64,000 bases of DNA from Pseudomonas sp. Q11 (GCF_024494355.1 NZ_JAKNQY010000011.1:62001-126000), one strand, 5' to 3'. Shown: positions 46,707-56,277, counted from the stretch's first letter. Program-made: numbers and translations. The notes: generated by a model from the letters alone, not told the origin.

Positions 46707-47085
46707 GGCGGACCTTGATTGGGCGACTCGACGCGGCGTGCGCGTCTGAGTATAGGAAAGATGCCAGCCATTCTAGAGAGGGCGAAACACGTTAATAAGA
46801 CGCAATGTGTCGTCGTTCTGGATTGTTATGAGTCATTTTGATGCGTGGGTTAGTCGTAATGACGAAGCTGCGCCCTGTGAACCTTCTGGTCGCGAGCAAG
46901 CCCGTTTTCACATTAGATAAGTTTCGAAGTGATGGTCTCTTTCAGACCATTCATGCTGTCGATCCACATCGAACTCTCACAGAAACCCCATTTAACAATT
47001 GCCCGGGGGATCAAGCTGGCCAGGCAGCGTCTGAAGCACCTAAGGTTATTCCCTTGAGGTTATATAACTTGGGTGGCATATTGGA
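46707..47085. other. 379-base region between davB and the toxin-antitoxin pair
   Basis: No supported gene. An 83-codon frame (46838-47089) lacks a ribosome site and any family resemblance. The right half is AT-rich. It contains a decayed REP-like piece (GTCGCGAGCAAGCCC near 46889) and a palindrome before the toxin start. Confidence 0.6.
47059..47068 (+). promoter_or_regulatory. Palindrome before the toxin-antitoxin operon
   Basis: GTTATATAAC is a perfect 10-base palindrome 17 bases before the toxin ATG, with a related half-site AGGTTATTCC 15 bases upstream. It overlaps the likely -10 region, as expected of an autoregulated toxin-antitoxin operator. Confidence 0.45.
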
Positions 47086-47451
47086 ATGAGATGGGATGTT
47101 GAGTACACCGATGAATTTGAGAGGTGGTGGAACCGTCTCAGTGAGTCTGAGCAGGACGCTGTGCAGGTATCGGTGATGTTGCTTGGTGATGCCGGGCCAC
47201 ATTTGGGTTTTCCTCACACCAGCGATATCAAAGGTTCGCGCCATGGCCACCTTCGGGAGTTACGGGTGCAACATGCAGGCAGACCTTATCGTGTGCTGTA
47301 TGCATTTGATCCGCGCCGCTGCGCCATTCTGCTGATCGGCGGGGACAAAACGGGCCAGGATCGCTGGTATCAGGAGCACGTACCGTTGGCTGAGCGTCTT
47401 TATGACGAGCATTTGGAAGTCTTGAAGAATGAGGGCTGTGACAATGGCTAA
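47086..47451 (+). CDS. HigB-like toxin (RelE/Gp49 family)
   Basis: A 121-residue RelE-superfamily protein of the phage Gp49/HigB branch: MRWDVEYTDEFERWWNRLSE at the start, LGFPHTSDIKGSRHGHLREL and YRVLYAFDPRRCAILLIGGDK in the core, ending in a helical tail. Such toxins cut mRNA on the ribosome. It precedes and overlaps the antitoxin gene by 8 bases, the reverse order typical of higBA. The AT-rich setting suggests acquisition. Confidence 0.87.
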   Translation: MRWDVEYTDEFERWWNRLSESEQDAVQVSVMLLGDAGPHLGFPHTSDIKGSRHGHLRELRVQHAGRPYRVLYAFDPRRCAILLIGGDKTGQDRWYQEHVPLAERLYDEHLEVLKNEGCDNG

Positions 47452-47758
47452 GAAGTTTGCAGATTTAGTAGCGCGTCGTTCGCCTGACGCCCAGGCTCGT
47501 ACGCAGGCTCTGTATCAGAAACTGAGGGCAGAAATGCCGCTTCACGAGTTGCGTCAGGCGCAGGAGTTGAGCCAGGAGGCTCTGGCCAGGACGCTGCATA
47601 TCAATCAGGCAGCGGTGTCGAAGATGGAGCGTCGCACCGACATGTACATCAGCACATTGCGTAATTACATTCGTGCTATGGGGGGGGAATTGGAAATTAT
47701 CGCAACTTTCCCTGATGGGCAGGTCAGGATAGAAAATTTCTCCCATCAAACACAGTAA
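47444..47758 (+). CDS. HigA-like antitoxin (XRE family)
   Basis: A 104-residue protein with a helix-turn-helix (LRQAQELSQEALARTLHINQAAVSKMERRTDM, split here by helix boundaries, residues about 37-68) and a C-terminal ELEIIATFPDGQVRIENF strand segment shared with antitoxins of this class. The ATG has GAGGG upstream and overlaps the toxin end. It should neutralise the toxin and repress the operon, perhaps through the palindrome before the toxin gene. Confidence 0.87.
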   Translation: MAKKFADLVARRSPDAQARTQALYQKLRAEMPLHELRQAQELSQEALARTLHINQAAVSKMERRTDMYISTLRNYIRAMGGELEIIATFPDGQVRIENFSHQTQ

Positions 47759-47768
47759 CCCGCATTCT

Positions 47769-47795
47769 CTGTGGGAGCGCACCGGCTCGCGATAG
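47769..47795. repeat. Single degenerate REP element
   Basis: CTGTGGGAGCGCACCGGCTC with GCGATAG; a decayed partner (CATCGTGAGCACG) lies near 47820. Between the antitoxin and the Lrp-type gene. Confidence 0.65.
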
Positions 47796-47846
47796 CGGCA
47801 TGTCGGTCATGGTCCGATGCCATCGTGAGCACGTTAAGTCGCACGC

Positions 47847-48308
47847 TCAGACCGGCTGCCCCCGGTCGATCTTGCTGCTGAGGATGATCGAAGTGGTGGT
47901 TTTCTCCACCCCCTCCACACTGCCAATCTGGTCCAGTAACTGATCCAGCTGCTCCGGCGAGTCCGTGCGCAGCCAGGCCACATAGTCGAATTCGCCGCTG
48001 ACCGCGCACAGTTGCTGGACCTGGGCCATCGCACTCAAGCGCCGTAGCACTTCCTTGCCGGAGCGCGGTTGAACCTTGATGCCGACATAAGCCTGCAACC
48101 CGCCGTCAATCACCCGCTGTCCCAGACGCACGCCGTACCCGGTAATCACCTTGGCCTTCTCGAGCCGTGCCAGCCGCGAAGTCACGGTGGTGCGGGCGAT
48201 GCCCAATTGTCGGGCGAGCATGGCGACGCTTTCCCGGGCATTGATTTGCAGGGCGGCAATCAGTTGGCGGTCGATTTCGTCGAGGACGGGAGGGCGGCTG
48301 TCAGACAA
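47847..48308 (-). CDS. Lrp/AsnC-family transcriptional regulator
   Basis: A 153-residue regulator with an N-terminal winged helix (NARESVAMLARQLGIARTTVTSRLARLEKAKV, across helices at residues about 23-53) and a C-terminal RAM ligand-binding domain (YVGIKVQPRSGKEVLRRLSAM). The start is TTG with GGAG six bases upstream; no closer ATG gives the whole helix. It lies in the same direction as the symporter and davBA. Regulation of either by an amino acid is plausible but not shown. A palindrome precedes it. Confidence 0.9.
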   Translation of the reverse strand: MSDSRPPVLDEIDRQLIAALQINARESVAMLARQLGIARTTVTSRLARLEKAKVITGYGVRLGQRVIDGGLQAYVGIKVQPRSGKEVLRRLSAMAQVQQLCAVSGEFDYVAWLRTDSPEQLDQLLDQIGSVEGVEKTTTSIILSSKIDRGQPV

Positions 48309-48337
48309 GATGGGCTCCGGCGTGGATATCGGTGGTA

Positions 48338-48352
48338 GGCATGTTACATGCC
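48338..48352 (-). promoter_or_regulatory. Palindrome upstream of the Lrp-type gene
   Basis: GGCATGTTACATGCC is a perfect 15-base palindrome about the central T, with GGTGG and CCACC outside it, 30-44 bases before the TTG start. It is a good candidate for an autoregulatory Lrp-family operator. Confidence 0.5.
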
Positions 48353-48390
48353 TTTGCCACCGACTCCATTGGGATGCGGTCGGGAAATGC

Positions 48391-48420
48391 CTGCCACCAT
48401 GACTTTGCTCATGGCGGCAG
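48391..48420 (-). other. Hairpin downstream of the symporter gene
   Basis: CTGCC-A-CCATG and CATGG-C-GGCAG pair with one mismatch around an 8-base loop, 80 bases past the symporter stop. There is no T run, so it may be an mRNA-end stabiliser rather than a terminator. Confidence 0.4.
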
Positions 48421-48500
48421 TATCAGCAGATTTGACGATGCGGGCATCAGCCCGTTTCAGAGGTGGCCGCAGCCCAATCCAGGCTGCGACCGGGTCAGGA

Positions 48501-49931
48501 TCATTTCCAGCGATTCGTATCCCATGCCTTGCGGTCGAGATCGAGGTCGGGGAATTTTGCCGGATCGAAGACCGGCCTTGCCACACCGGCTTTCAACTGC
48601 GCGCGGAAGTCGTTGATCACCCGTATTGCAGTAGGGAACAACATCAGAATCGCAATCAGGTTCACAAGTGCCAGAATGCCCATCATCGGGTCTGAGAAGA
48701 AGAAGACCGAGGTGGCGTTCGGGGCGGCGGCGCCGAGGAAAATCAAGCCCAGGATCAACACGCGCAGCACCAGCAGGGCGGGTTTGGATTGGGTGATGGC
48801 CGCCAGTGCGTTCTCACCCAGATAAACGTTATAGATGATGGACGAGAAGGCGAAGAGCAGGATCGCCAGACTCAACGCGTAGCGCGACCACTCACCAAAA
48901 TGGCTGGCCAGTGACTGCTGTGTCAGCACGACACCGTCGATACCCGTTGCGCCGGCAACGTAGACATCACCCAGCAGGATGATGAACGCCGTGCACGAGC
49001 AAATCACGATCGTGTCGATGAAAACCGAGAACGATTGGGTGATGCCCTGGCTGACCGGGTGATGGACCAGCGCAGTGGCTGCGACGTTCGGTGCCGAACC
49101 AAGCCCCGCCTCGTTTGAGAACAGCCCGCGGCGCAAGCCTTGCGCGATCGCAGCCCCCATGCCACCGGCGATGGCTTCTTCATAGCCGAAGGCGCTCGAG
49201 ACGATGCGTACGAAGAGCGCCGGAATTTCACCGATGTTCATCACGATGACGATCAGGGCAAGCGCCAGGTAACCCAGCGCCATGACGGGTACCACGACGT
49301 CGGCCGCCTTGGCGATGCGCTTGATGCCACCAAAGATCACGAACCCGGTAACAAGGACCAGTAGCGCTCCGGTCACAAAGCGGCTGATCCCGAACGAATC
49401 CTGCATCGCGCCGGCAACAGTGTTGCCTTGGAAGGCATTGAAGCCAAGGCCGAAGGCCGCCAGCAGACAGATTGCATAAACTATCGCAAGCCAGTTGTAG
49501 TTCGACCCGAGGCCATGCCGGATATAGTCGGCTGGGCCGCCACGGAAGGAGTGTTCACCGTCAGTGCGCTTATAAATCTGGGCAAGCGTACATTCGACGA
49601 GACTGGTTGCCATGCCGATGAGCGCGATGCACCACATCCAGAAAACCGCTCCGGGCCCACCGAGTGTGATCGCGACGGCTACGCCGGCAATGTTTCCGCC
49701 GCCCACGCGGCCGCCCACCGATACGAGCAGCGCTTGGCGTGCGCTGAGGTTGTTGGGGTCGCTGTTCTGGTTCTTCCCTGAGAGTACGCGGAACATCCGG
49801 CCGAAGAATTCGAACTGGACGAAACCCGACATAATCGTGATGAACACTCCGAAGACTACGAGAATGGGTATGAGCGACCACCCCCACGTGAGGCTGTCGA
49901 CATACCCAAACAGCGTTTGCAGGAATTCCAT
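48501..49931 (-). CDS. Alanine/glycine:cation symporter (AGCS family)
   Basis: A 476-residue inner membrane protein with about eleven helices. Family signatures are VSVGGRVGGGNIAGVAVAIT (about residues 70-89) and GLRRGLFSNEAGLGSAPNVAA (about 265-285). It takes up alanine or glycine with Na+ or H+. GGAG precedes the ATG. It runs toward the Lrp-type regulator on the same strand, 192 bases apart. An unassigned stretch lies upstream. Confidence 0.93.
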   Translation of the reverse strand: MEFLQTLFGYVDSLTWGWSLIPILVVFGVFITIMSGFVQFEFFGRMFRVLSGKNQNSDPNNLSARQALLVSVGGRVGGGNIAGVAVAITLGGPGAVFWMWCIALIGMATSLVECTLAQIYKRTDGEHSFRGGPADYIRHGLGSNYNWLAIVYAICLLAAFGLGFNAFQGNTVAGAMQDSFGISRFVTGALLVLVTGFVIFGGIKRIAKAADVVVPVMALGYLALALIVIVMNIGEIPALFVRIVSSAFGYEEAIAGGMGAAIAQGLRRGLFSNEAGLGSAPNVAATALVHHPVSQGITQSFSVFIDTIVICSCTAFIILLGDVYVAGATGIDGVVLTQQSLASHFGEWSRYALSLAILLFAFSSIIYNVYLGENALAAITQSKPALLVLRVLILGLIFLGAAAPNATSVFFFSDPMMGILALVNLIAILMLFPTAIRVINDFRAQLKAGVARPVFDPAKFPDLDLDRKAWDTNRWK

Positions 49932-50373
49932 CTGTTTCTCCTATATTTCTTATTATCGGCGGAACGACTTTCTTGAGCGTCCCGCGATCAGTTTTATGCC
50001 TGGTTTTACATCCGATTTCTCGTCTTCGGACGTTTCGATGCCGCCGATCGTTCCCGATCCGAAAACCCGCAACATGGCACCGTCGAGTTGTTCGAGGGCA
50101 GCACCGGCCTTTATCGCTGGCAGTGGCCGGGCCCTGGCGGGCGCAACTGTACTACAGAGCGGTAAGTTTGGGCCCTGATAGTTATGCGCAATCAGTCTCA
50201 GGGTTTTCAAATATCTGTTCACATGAGTGCTACTGCTATTTTTCTGAGTGCCCGGTATAGGTGACATTCAATATAGCTGGTTGCGGATATATGACATGGA
50301 TGATGCCCTCATCCCGAAGCAACTTGGCTACCAGCTCTGGCAACGGCGCCCAGTCTTGCCGCTCAGAAACGAC
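49932..50373. other. Unassigned DNA between the symporter and tRNA-Ile2
   Basis: About 440 bases with open frames on both strands, none convincing. A minus frame at 49953-50267 (104 codons) and another at 50236-50436 (66 codons, reading through the tRNA) have no ribosome site or family match. It must contain the symporter promoter, and may include remnants of an insertion next to the tRNA. Confidence 0.55.
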
Positions 50374-50398
50374 GAAAGCCGCGCAATGCGCGGCTTTC
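50374..50398 (-). terminator. Terminator of the tRNA-Ile2 gene
   Basis: GAAAGCCGCGC, loop AAT, GCGCGGCTTTC is a perfect 11-base stem starting five bases past the tRNA 3' end on the minus strand. Confidence 0.85.
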
Positions 50399-50402
50399 AA
50401 GA

Positions 50403-50479
50403 TGGTGGGCCCACACGGACTCGAACCGTGGACCAAAGGATTATGAGTCCTCTGCTCTAACCAACTGAGCTATAGGCCC
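50403..50479 (-). tRNA. tRNA-Ile2 (CAU anticodon, lysidine type)
   Basis: On the minus strand a full cloverleaf is read: acceptor GGGCCTA pairing with TGGGCCC, D arm AGCTCAGTTGGTTAGAGC, anticodon stem-loop GGACTCATAATCC, T arm CACGGTTCGAGTCCGTG and encoded CCA. The CAT anticodon in a GACTCATAATC context is that of tRNA-Ile2, whose C34 becomes lysidine to read AUA, rather than of a methionine tRNA. Confidence 0.93.
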
Positions 50480-50494
50480 TCAGTAGGTCGCGGA

Positions 50495-53400
50495 TTATAA
50501 CGACGGTTTCTCGGCTGTGCTATCCGAAAAATCCGATACGGTCATACGAAGAAACGTTGCGGCGAACTCTTCGGCGCACAGGGGCAGGCTGACGATGTAG
50601 CCCTGGATCTGTTCGCACCCTTCTTCAGCCAGGAATTGCTGCTGGGCCAGGGTTTCGACGCCTTCGGCGATGATGGTGAATTGCATGCTGCGGCCCAGGG
50701 CGATGATTGCCCGCACGATGGCCACGTCGTGGGGGTCATCGGGCAGGCCGCGGACGAAGGACTGGTCGATCTTGAGAAAATCCAGTGGCAAGCGTTTGAG
50801 ATAGCTCAGGGAGGAATAGCCGGTGCCGAAGTCGTCGATCGCCAGTTGCACGCCGAGTTTTTTCAGTTGGTGCAGCACCGCCAGCGCCTCTTCGGCCTGG
50901 CTCATGATGAAGTTTTCAGTAATTTCCAGTTGCAATAAGCCGGGCTTGAGACGGTGCTCACGCAGCAGTTGTTCGATACGTCCCAGCAGGTTGGGTTGGC
51001 GCAGTTGGGCTCCGGCAAGATTGACCGACAGTGGGCCGAGACTTTCATAGGTATCGTTCCATTCGGACAGTTGCCGGCAGGCACATTCCAGTACCCAGTC
51101 GCCAATTTGCAGGATCATGCCGTTTTCTTCCGCCAAGGGGATGAAATGTTCCGGCGGCACGTCGCCAAACGTGGGATGGGTCCAGCGTATCAGCGCCTCG
51201 GCGCCCACCAGCTGGTTGTCGGCGAGGCTGAATTTTGGTTGGTAAGACAGCGACAACTCGTTGCGTTCTATGGCTCGTCGCAACTCGTGTTCCAGAGCCA
51301 CCCGCTCACTGGCCTGGGCGGTGAGGTCGCGGGTGTAGCTTTCCACCCGGTTGCGACCCTTGGCTTTGGAGCGGTACATCGCCGCATCGGCATTCTTGAC
51401 CAGGGTGGCAACGTCGCAGCCATCTTGCGGGTACAGGCTGGTGCCGATGCTGGCGCTGATGAAGAATTCATGCTCGCCGGCCTGGAACGGCGCGGCAAAG
51501 CAATTCAACAGCTTCTGGGCGATGTACTCGGCATCGCTGGGTTGTTGCAGGCCTGGCAGCAAGATGATGAATTCGTCTCCACCCAGGCGCGCCACGGTGT
51601 CGATATCGCGCAACTGCTCACGCAGACGCACGGCGATGCCCTTGAGCAGCAGATCCCCCACCGGGTGCCCCAGGCTGTCATTGATGTGCTTGAAGCGATC
51701 CAGGTCCAGAAATAGCACCGCACCCTGGCCTCCATTTTCCTGCTGGCTGTTGAGAGCCATCAGTAAGCGGCTTTCGAACAATGTACGATTCGGCAGGCCG
51801 GTGAGCGGGTCGTGGTGCGCCTGGTAGTCAAGTCGGGCCTGGGCGTGTTTGAGGCTGGAAATATCGGCAAAGACCGCAACGAAATGGGTGATCTCCCGAT
51901 CCCGATTACGCACCGCACTGATGGTCAGCCAACTGGGATACAGCTCGCCGTTTTTACGCCGATTGGAAATCTCCCCCTGCCAGTGGCCATCGGCTGTCAA
52001 CTGATGCCACATCGCGGCGTAAAACGCGCTGTCATGCAGGCCGGAAGCCAACAGCCGCGGGGTATGGCCCAGGGCTTCGGTTTCGCTATAGCCGGTGATT
52101 TCGCTGAAGGCACGGTTTACCGCGCTGATGTGTTGTTGCGTATCGGTGATCAACACGCCTTCGGCGGTGCTCTCGAATACCGTTGCGGCCTGTTGCAGCT
52201 TTTCCTGCATCAGGTGGCGTTCGGTGATGTCCCGGGCGATGGTCAGCATGCAGTCCTCGTTGCCGATGGGGAGGGGCCGACTGGATACCTCACAAAGCCG
52301 TACCTGCCCGTCGTTGCGGCGGATATGGCACCTGAAATCCCTGACATAACCGTCTCGTTGCAGCAGGTCGAGCATCTGTTTGCGCTCGTTGAGGTTGACC
52401 CAGATGCCCAGGTCCAGGGTGGAGCGGTCCACCGACAGGGCGCTGTTGAAACCGGTAATGCGGCTGAAGCCTTCGTTGACCTCAATCAGCAGGCCGTCAC
52501 TTTGTCGGGACAGCAGCAGGCCGTCGGGCGAGGCGTGAAAAGCCTTGGCGAACTTCTCTTCGGAGGTTTGCAATTGCTGCTGGGTTTCCTTGAGCTGGCT
52601 GATGTCACGGACCACCACGACCAAGGCTGGGGTGGTGTCCAGGTCGAAGGGTTCGGCGGAGATCAGCCCAGTGAACACCTGGCCGTTACTGCGGCGGAAA
52701 GTCATTTCCAGATTACGGATACTGCCGGCCTGCAATCTTTGCAGCAGCCCCGGCCCCACGTTCTGATTGCCCCAGATGTTCAGTTCGGTCGCGGTCTGGC
52801 CTACCACCTCTGCGGCGCTCAGACCAATTTGTTCTTCGAAGGCTTTGTTGACCTCCAACAGGCAACCGTCCAGCAGGCGCGCAATCACCAGGATGTCCGG
52901 ACACTGGCGGAATACCGAAGCGAACTTCTGCTCCGATAGACGCAGCGCTTCTTCGGTGCGTTTGGCTTCACTGATGTCGATCATCAACCCGCGCATCACC
53001 GGCTCGTGGCCGTGCTCGATCAGGCTGACGATATCGCGTACCCACAGGCAGCGGCCGTCAGCGGTGATCACGCGGTAATCAATGCAATGGTCTCGGCCCG
53101 CCAGCACTTCATGATCGCAATAGGTCTGGGCGCGGATCAGGTCGGCAGGATGAATAATGTTGCGCCAGAACCCTGGAATCAGCCAGTGGGCGAGGGGGTA
53201 ACCGAGCAGTTCTTCGGCGTGGGGCGATACATAGCTGTAGGTAAAATCGCTGACCCTTGCCTCCCAGGCAATTGCTGAAAGGCTCTCCACCAGCCCGCGA
53301 TAGTGGTATTCGCTGCTGCGCAGTTCTTGTTCCAGATCGACTCGTCGCGCGATCTCTGAGCTGAGGCGACGATTGATGCGAATCACCGCCGCGAGGACAC

Positions 53401-54238
53401 CGCTCAATAGGAACAGCGCAGGCAAGCCGTAAAGCAGCAGATCTGACCAGAACCTTCGATAATCTCGGACATTGCCGACCCATTTTTCCTGGATTTCGCT
53501 GATCTGGACTGGGGTCATGTCCGCTATCACCTTGTCCAGGATCCCCACCAGTATCTTGTTTTCTCGTGGGACGCCCATTGCCAGTTGATAGCGATAGGGC
53601 GTTTCTCCGCTGACATAGAGGCCGTCGAGCTTGAGCTGGCGCAGGCTCCAGACACTGGAAGCCAGGTCGCCCACCACGGCATCCACTTTGTCAGTTGCCA
53701 GGGCCTGCAGAGCTGAACTGACATTGGGCAGCGCCATCAGATTCAGGTCGGGATGGTGGTTGCGCAGCAGTTCGTGGGGGGCATAGTTTTCCACCACGGC
53801 GATTTTCAACCCGTACAGATCCTCAAGATTATGAGGTTCGGCACCGCCGTGATGGGCCAGGATGACTATCGGGAAGTCGAGATATGGGCGGGTGAAGGCC
53901 AGGTAACTCTGACGTTCTGGGGTGGACATGATGCCCGGCAACAGATCGATTTTGCCCTGTGCGACTTGTTCCAGCACCATGGTCCAACTGACAGGCTCGA
54001 TGGGCGTGAGTGTGACAGCCAGCCGCTCGCGGATAACATCCACGTAGTCGGCGGCCAGGCCCTGATATCGCCCTTGATCGTCACGAAACTCGAACGGCGG
54101 CCAGGAGGCGTCTACACCCAGGCGCAAGTCGGGGTGGTCCTTGAGCCAGCGGCGCTCTTCGTCTGTAAGCGTCAGCGCGCCAGCCGTTGCGGTCCAGGTC
54201 ATCAATGACAGCAAAATCACGGCCGTCAGTCTGGGCAT
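50495..54238 (-). CDS. rmcA: RmcA-like c-di-GMP phosphodiesterase (SBP-PAS4-GGDEF-EAL)
   Basis: A 1247-residue inner membrane protein. In order: signal peptide (1-19), periplasmic solute-binding-protein-like sensor (about 30-255), membrane helix (about 270-292), four PAS domains (about 325-815), GGDEF (about 820-985, with LGGDEFIILLPG) and EAL (about 1000-1240, with GAEALIRWTHP and IAIDDFGTGYSSLSYLKRLP-type segments). It matches RmcA of P. aeruginosa (PA0575) in length, domains and place beside rpoD; RmcA lowers c-di-GMP in response to redox state and phenazines. The ATG was chosen because the signal peptide starts there; the frame is open 72 codons further. Confidence 0.9.
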   Translation of the reverse strand: MPRLTAVILLSLMTWTATAGALTLTDEERRWLKDHPDLRLGVDASWPPFEFRDDQGRYQGLAADYVDVIRERLAVTLTPIEPVSWTMVLEQVAQGKIDLLPGIMSTPERQSYLAFTRPYLDFPIVILAHHGGAEPHNLEDLYGLKIAVVENYAPHELLRNHHPDLNLMALPNVSSALQALATDKVDAVVGDLASSVWSLRQLKLDGLYVSGETPYRYQLAMGVPRENKILVGILDKVIADMTPVQISEIQEKWVGNVRDYRRFWSDLLLYGLPALFLLSGVLAAVIRINRRLSSEIARRVDLEQELRSSEYHYRGLVESLSAIAWEARVSDFTYSYVSPHAEELLGYPLAHWLIPGFWRNIIHPADLIRAQTYCDHEVLAGRDHCIDYRVITADGRCLWVRDIVSLIEHGHEPVMRGLMIDISEAKRTEEALRLSEQKFASVFRQCPDILVIARLLDGCLLEVNKAFEEQIGLSAAEVVGQTATELNIWGNQNVGPGLLQRLQAGSIRNLEMTFRRSNGQVFTGLISAEPFDLDTTPALVVVVRDISQLKETQQQLQTSEEKFAKAFHASPDGLLLSRQSDGLLIEVNEGFSRITGFNSALSVDRSTLDLGIWVNLNERKQMLDLLQRDGYVRDFRCHIRRNDGQVRLCEVSSRPLPIGNEDCMLTIARDITERHLMQEKLQQAATVFESTAEGVLITDTQQHISAVNRAFSEITGYSETEALGHTPRLLASGLHDSAFYAAMWHQLTADGHWQGEISNRRKNGELYPSWLTISAVRNRDREITHFVAVFADISSLKHAQARLDYQAHHDPLTGLPNRTLFESRLLMALNSQQENGGQGAVLFLDLDRFKHINDSLGHPVGDLLLKGIAVRLREQLRDIDTVARLGGDEFIILLPGLQQPSDAEYIAQKLLNCFAAPFQAGEHEFFISASIGTSLYPQDGCDVATLVKNADAAMYRSKAKGRNRVESYTRDLTAQASERVALEHELRRAIERNELSLSYQPKFSLADNQLVGAEALIRWTHPTFGDVPPEHFIPLAEENGMILQIGDWVLECACRQLSEWNDTYESLGPLSVNLAGAQLRQPNLLGRIEQLLREHRLKPGLLQLEITENFIMSQAEEALAVLHQLKKLGVQLAIDDFGTGYSSLSYLKRLPLDFLKIDQSFVRGLPDDPHDVAIVRAIIALGRSMQFTIIAEGVETLAQQQFLAEEGCEQIQGYIVSLPLCAEEFAATFLRMTVSDFSDSTAEKPSL

Positions 54239-54330
54239 CACGGTCTCGTCATGGCTTGGGGAGGATGTTTCGAGTGTAGACGGGCAATAGGGCGGGGGCG
54301 CGCAAGGAGGGGATTTTATCTGCACATAAC

Positions 54331-54358
54331 AAAACCCCCGGCAGGGCCGGGGGTTTTT
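54331..54358 (-). terminator. Terminator after rpoD
   Basis: AAAACCCCCGGC, AGG, GCCGGGGGTTTTT form a strong stem five bases past the rpoD stop. Symmetric A and T runs let it work both ways. Confidence 0.93.
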
Positions 54359-54362
54359 AACG

Positions 54363-56210
54363 TCACTCGTCGAGGAAGGAGCGCAGATGTTCGCTTCGCG
54401 TCGGATGGCGCAATTTGCGCAAGGCTTTGGCTTCGATCTGACGAATCCGCTCACGGGTCACGTCAAACTGCTTACCGACTTCCTCAAGGGTGTGATCGGT
54501 ATTCATGTCGATGCCGAAACGCATGCGCAGTACCTTGGCTTCACGGGCAGTAAGGCCGGAAAGTACTTCGCGAGTCGCTTCCTTGAGGCTCTCAACGGTG
54601 GCGACATCGATCGGCGACTGCATGGTGGAGTCTTCGATGAAGTCACCCAGGTGGGAGTCTTCGTCATCACCGATCGGGGTTTCCATGGAGATCGGCTCTT
54701 TGGCGATCTTCAATACCTTGCGGATCTTGTCCTCAGGCATTTCCATGCGTTCGCCCAGCTCTTCCGGCGTCGGTTCACGACCCATTTCCTGCAACATCTG
54801 CCGGGAAATGCGGTTGAGCTTGTTGATGGTCTCGATCATGTGCACCGGAATACGGATGGTGCGGGCCTGGTCGGCAATCGAGCGAGTGATCGCCTGACGG
54901 ATCCACCAGGTGGCATAAGTCGAGAACTTGTAGCCACGACGGTATTCGAACTTGTCCACCGCCTTCATCAGACCGATGTTGCCTTCCTGGATCAGATCGA
55001 GGAATTGCAGGCCGCGGTTGGTGTACTTCTTGGCGATGGAAATCACCAGACGCAAGTTCGCTTCGACCATCTCTTTCTTCGCGCGGCGGGCTTTGGCCTC
55101 ACCGATCGACATGCGACGGTTGATGTCCTTGATCTCGGCGACGGTCAGGCCGGTTTCGGCCTCCAGCGTGGTCAGCTTCTGCTGGCAACGAATAATGTCC
55201 GGTTGCAGGCGGGCAATCGCTTCGGCGTATTTGCTTTTGCCTTTGGCCAGGGCATCAGTCCAGCTTTCGTCGACTTCGTGACCAGGGAACTGACGCAGGA
55301 AATCGGCACGTGGCATGCGGGCATCACGCACGCAAAGTTGCATGATCGCGCGCTCTTGCTGACGCAGACGATCCAGGGCGCCACGAACACGCTCTACCAG
55401 GCCTTCGAACTGCTTTGGCACCAGTTTGATCGGCATGAACAGCTCGGCCAGTGCCAACAGCTCGGCAATCGCCTGCTTATTGCTGCGGCCGTGCTTCTTC
55501 AGCGCCTTGCGGGTGATCTCCATCTGGTCGGACACCGCGCCGAAACGCTGTGCAGCGATGACCGGATCCGGACCGCTTTCGGCTTCTTCTTCGTCGTCGC
55601 TGGCTTCAGCGTCGTCGTCATCGGTGTCGTCGTCAGCCTTGGCGGCTTTCGCGTCGATCGGCGGCGGCACTTCGGCTGCAGGCGGCGCGATACCGTCGTC
55701 CGGGTCGATGTAACCGCTCAGGACGTCGGACAGGCGGCCACCTTCGGTGGTGACGCGGGTGTACTCGGAGAGAATATGGTCAACCGTGCCAGGGAAGTGC
55801 GCGATTGCGCCCATCACTTCGCGGATGCCTTCTTCAATACGCTTGGCGATTTCGATTTCGCCTTCACGCGTGAGGAGCTCTACCGTGCCCATTTCACGCA
55901 TGTACATGCGCACGGGATCGGTGGTGCGACCAATGTCGGTCTCGACCGCTGCCAACGCTGCAGCCGCTTCTTCAGCGGCCGCCTCGTCGGTATCGGCGTC
56001 GGCCAGCATAAGGGCATCCTTATCTGGAGCAACCTCGAATACGTTGATCCCCATGTCGTTGATCATGCGGATGATGTCTTCCACCTGTTCCGGATCTGAA
56101 ATATCCTCCGGCAGGTGGTCGTTGACCTCCGCGTAAGTCAGGTAGCCCTGCTCACGACCCAATAGGATCAACTCTTTGATACGAGACTGCTGTTGCGCTT
56201 TTCCGGACAT
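54363..56210 (-). CDS. rpoD: RNA polymerase primary sigma factor RpoD (sigma-70)
   Basis: A 615-residue sigma-70. Region 1.1 starts [18 protein letters not shown]; an acidic non-conserved insert ([20 protein letters not shown], about residue 195-215) follows; region 2 has [20 protein letters not shown] and [17 protein letters not shown] (core binding and -10 melting); region 4 has [20 protein letters not shown] (the -35 helix-turn-helix). Third gene of the macromolecular synthesis operon rpsU-dnaG-rpoD. Confidence 0.98.
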   Translation of the reverse strand: MSGKAQQQSRIKELILLGREQGYLTYAEVNDHLPEDISDPEQVEDIIRMINDMGINVFEVAPDKDALMLADADTDEAAAEEAAAALAAVETDIGRTTDPVRMYMREMGTVELLTREGEIEIAKRIEEGIREVMGAIAHFPGTVDHILSEYTRVTTEGGRLSDVLSGYIDPDDGIAPPAAEVPPPIDAKAAKADDDTDDDDAEASDDEEEAESGPDPVIAAQRFGAVSDQMEITRKALKKHGRSNKQAIAELLALAELFMPIKLVPKQFEGLVERVRGALDRLRQQERAIMQLCVRDARMPRADFLRQFPGHEVDESWTDALAKGKSKYAEAIARLQPDIIRCQQKLTTLEAETGLTVAEIKDINRRMSIGEAKARRAKKEMVEANLRLVISIAKKYTNRGLQFLDLIQEGNIGLMKAVDKFEYRRGYKFSTYATWWIRQAITRSIADQARTIRIPVHMIETINKLNRISRQMLQEMGREPTPEELGERMEMPEDKIRKVLKIAKEPISMETPIGDDEDSHLGDFIEDSTMQSPIDVATVESLKEATREVLSGLTAREAKVLRMRFGIDMNTDHTLEEVGKQFDVTRERIRQIEAKALRKLRHPTRSEHLRSFLDE

Positions 56211-56277
56211 AACACCCTATCCACTGAAGGTCTTGGCGGGCAAAAAACAAGCCGAGGATTATACCTGAGCTGTGACC

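Noticed and set aside
46838-47089. 83-codon plus-strand frame before the toxin gene
   Set aside because: No ribosome site, no protein-like pattern, includes a decayed REP and the toxin promoter region.
49953-50267. 104-codon minus frame upstream of the symporter
   Set aside because: No recognisable domain, weak start context, and it occupies the region where the symporter promoter must lie.
50236-50436. 66-codon minus frame
   Set aside because: It reads through the tRNA-Ile2 gene and its terminator hairpin, so it cannot be a normal gene.
50403-50479. Reading the CAT-anticodon tRNA as tRNA-Met
   Set aside because: The GACTCATAATC anticodon arm and acceptor sequence fit tRNA-Ile2 with lysidine, not initiator or elongator methionine tRNA.
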